Shown here: piece after piece, positions 33,744-34,387 of the stretch | Numbering within the stretch: the first letter of the stretch is position 1 | Layout: each line of letters begins with the position of its first letter | NCBI GenBank assembly: GCA_020627825.1 | Contig: JAHDGD010000031.1 | Span: 1-34,387 of the forward strand | Direction: 5' to 3' | DNA: 34,387 bases | From: Saprospiraceae bacterium | Lineage (GTDB): Bacteria > Bacteroidota > Bacteroidia > Chitinophagales > Saprospiraceae | The notes under the pieces: model-generated | Seen by the model: the letters and a program-made list of their open reading frames with translations, nothing else | Databases searched by the model: none | Told to the model about the DNA's origin: nothing | Translations under genes and position numbers: made by a program

Positions 33744-33829
33744 GCAACTAACGTTGTTAAGATAAAGTTTTTCATGGTGTGTTAATGGGTAGGAAATCAA
33801 GGTTCGCTTGAATCCTACCCTATTTTTTT
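33744..33829 (+). ncRNA. candidate small structured RNA
   Basis: Between a consensus -7 box and a strong terminator there is a transcript of about 86 bases. It would begin with a compact hairpin (TAGCAAC at 33742-33748, loop TAAC, GTTGTTA at 33753-33759), continue with a single-stranded linker, and end with the terminator stem. The two tiny reading frames inside it (starting at 33774 and 33785) have 3 and 8 codons, and the second lies within the terminator stem, so a coding role is unlikely. No known RNA family was recognised. It could instead be the 3' end of an sppA transcript. Confidence 0.4.
33787..33829 (+). terminator. strong intrinsic terminator
   Basis: GGGTAGGA (33787-33794) pairs with TCCTACCC (33813-33820), and an inner TCAAG/CTTGA stem closes a GTTCG loop. 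TATTTTTTT follows. Besides ending the candidate small RNA, it would stop read-through from sppA 130 bases upstream. Confidence 0.85.
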
Positions 33830-34310
33830 GCAATCAATTGAACAGACACATTTAGCATTTCTTTTAATTCAGTCCTTCAGTAGATTTTGAGAGCAATTTG
33901 GAGATTTTAATTATCTGTATTTGGGATTAATACGTAATTCAGGTGAATATGAATAATAGCGTGGCTCTTTTCTTTGAACACAAGTTATTTAATAACATGT
34001 TATCCAATCATTAAATGCATGTCATTTTACGGGAATTTTATGCAATTACACAACTGCTGAAGAATTTCCTTAAGTACTCCTTTACTTATTGGGCAATGTT
34101 ATGCATTTATGAAATAAAATAAATAAATCGATATATCAAGACTGTAAGTGTACGTCAACTACACTATAATATTAATTTTTTTTTAATGTGAGGCAATATT
34201 TCAGCATGCTATAAAATACTCATTAGTAATTCTTTACAAAGTATTTTAAAATTAACAGAAAAAAAGTGGAACGAAATGAAAGGTTCATTACACTAATAGA
34301 GAAACAAACT
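33830..34310. other. AT-rich gene-free stretch
   Basis: No open reading frame of note on either strand, no RNA gene and no full promoter match was seen. It contains a short perfect palindrome ATAACATGTTAT near 33992-34003 and a widely spaced pair TAAATGCAT (34012-34020) / ATGCATTTA (34101-34109), both of a size expected by chance in such AT-rich DNA. Confidence 0.5.
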
Positions 34311-34387
34311 ATGAACGTATTCGAACTACAATGTGGAGGCTATTACAAAATTGAAAGTTTGGCTTCTTCCAGAAACTGTTATTTTGA
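34311..34387 (+). CDS. possible start of a gene running off the window
   Basis: An ATG at 34311 opens 25 codons (MNVFELQCGGYYKIESLASS and onward) to the last base without a stop. The preceding AGAGAAACAAACT is A-rich, as is usual before Bacteroidota starts. No signal peptide or known domain can be recognised in so few residues. Confidence 0.35.
   Translation, partial: MNVFELQCGGYYKIESLASSRNCYF

Noticed and set aside
33785-33811. An 8-codon reading frame (MGRKSRFA) in the candidate small RNA
   Set aside because: It lies within the terminator hairpin, so ribosomes would meet a fully paired region; chance is the simpler reading.
33787-33820. A tRNA-like T-arm look (GGTTCG...GAATCC) near the terminator
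   Set aside because: The pairing gives a 5-base loop within one long hairpin, with no acceptor, D or anticodon arms. It is a terminator stem.

Overview
The window is AT-rich DNA from a member of the Bacteroidota, most likely a gliding or marine lineage close to Saprospiria/Lewinella; this placement is inference from gene content. The evidence is an alternative complex III (ACIII) plus aa3 oxidase cluster in Bacteroidota order, a PorP/SprF protein paired with a giant SprB-repeat protein carrying a type B type IX secretion (T9SS) sorting domain, promoters of the TTTG/TAnnTTTG type, and starts without Shine-Dalgarno sequences. No rRNA, tRNA, CRISPR array, insertion sequence or prophage gene is visible.

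Layout. 1-2398 (+): the 3' part of ung, a DUF423 membrane protein and an M32 carboxypeptidase, packed as one unit. 2597-3004 (+): a small exported membrane protein with its own terminator. 3298-4125 (-): a rhodanese-type sulfurtransferase. 4238-5578 (-): a three-gene unit (SCO-like protein without cysteines, DUF420 protein, small CPMC protein) behind its own promoter. 5726-20914 (-): the respiratory operon actA-actB-actC-actD-actE-actF-coxB-coxA-ctaB-coxC1-coxC2-coxD, about 15 kb, bounded by a promoter with a palindrome near 21.0 kb and an intrinsic terminator at 5.67-5.70 kb. 21086-21880 (-): thyA. 22084-23676 (-): a sodium:alanine-type symporter. 23926-25052 (+): folK and a deoxynucleoside kinase overlapping by one base. 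25087-31688 (-): PorP/SprF and an 1847-residue T9SS cargo protein, also overlapping by one base. 31936-33657 (+): sppA. 33731-33829 (+): a promoter followed by a structured, terminated short transcript, a candidate small RNA. 34311-end (+): the possible first 25 codons of another gene.

How the genes work together. ActA-F oxidise menaquinol and pass electrons through c-type hemes to the CuA-bearing subunit II and then to the heme a3-CuB site of subunit I. CtaB farnesylates heme for that site, and the SCO-like/DUF420/CPMC unit downstream is placed to help oxidase assembly. Oxidase subunit II carries a C-terminal OmpA-like peptidoglycan-binding domain, so the respiratory supercomplex may be tethered to the cell wall. 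ActE ends in a 55-residue His/Asp-rich tail and other subunits carry smaller His-rich patches. ActA carries six heme sites, including an N-terminal mono-heme cytochrome domain that could serve as a tethered electron carrier. The thyA, folK and deoxynucleoside kinase genes all serve thymidylate/folate/nucleotide metabolism but are separate transcription units.
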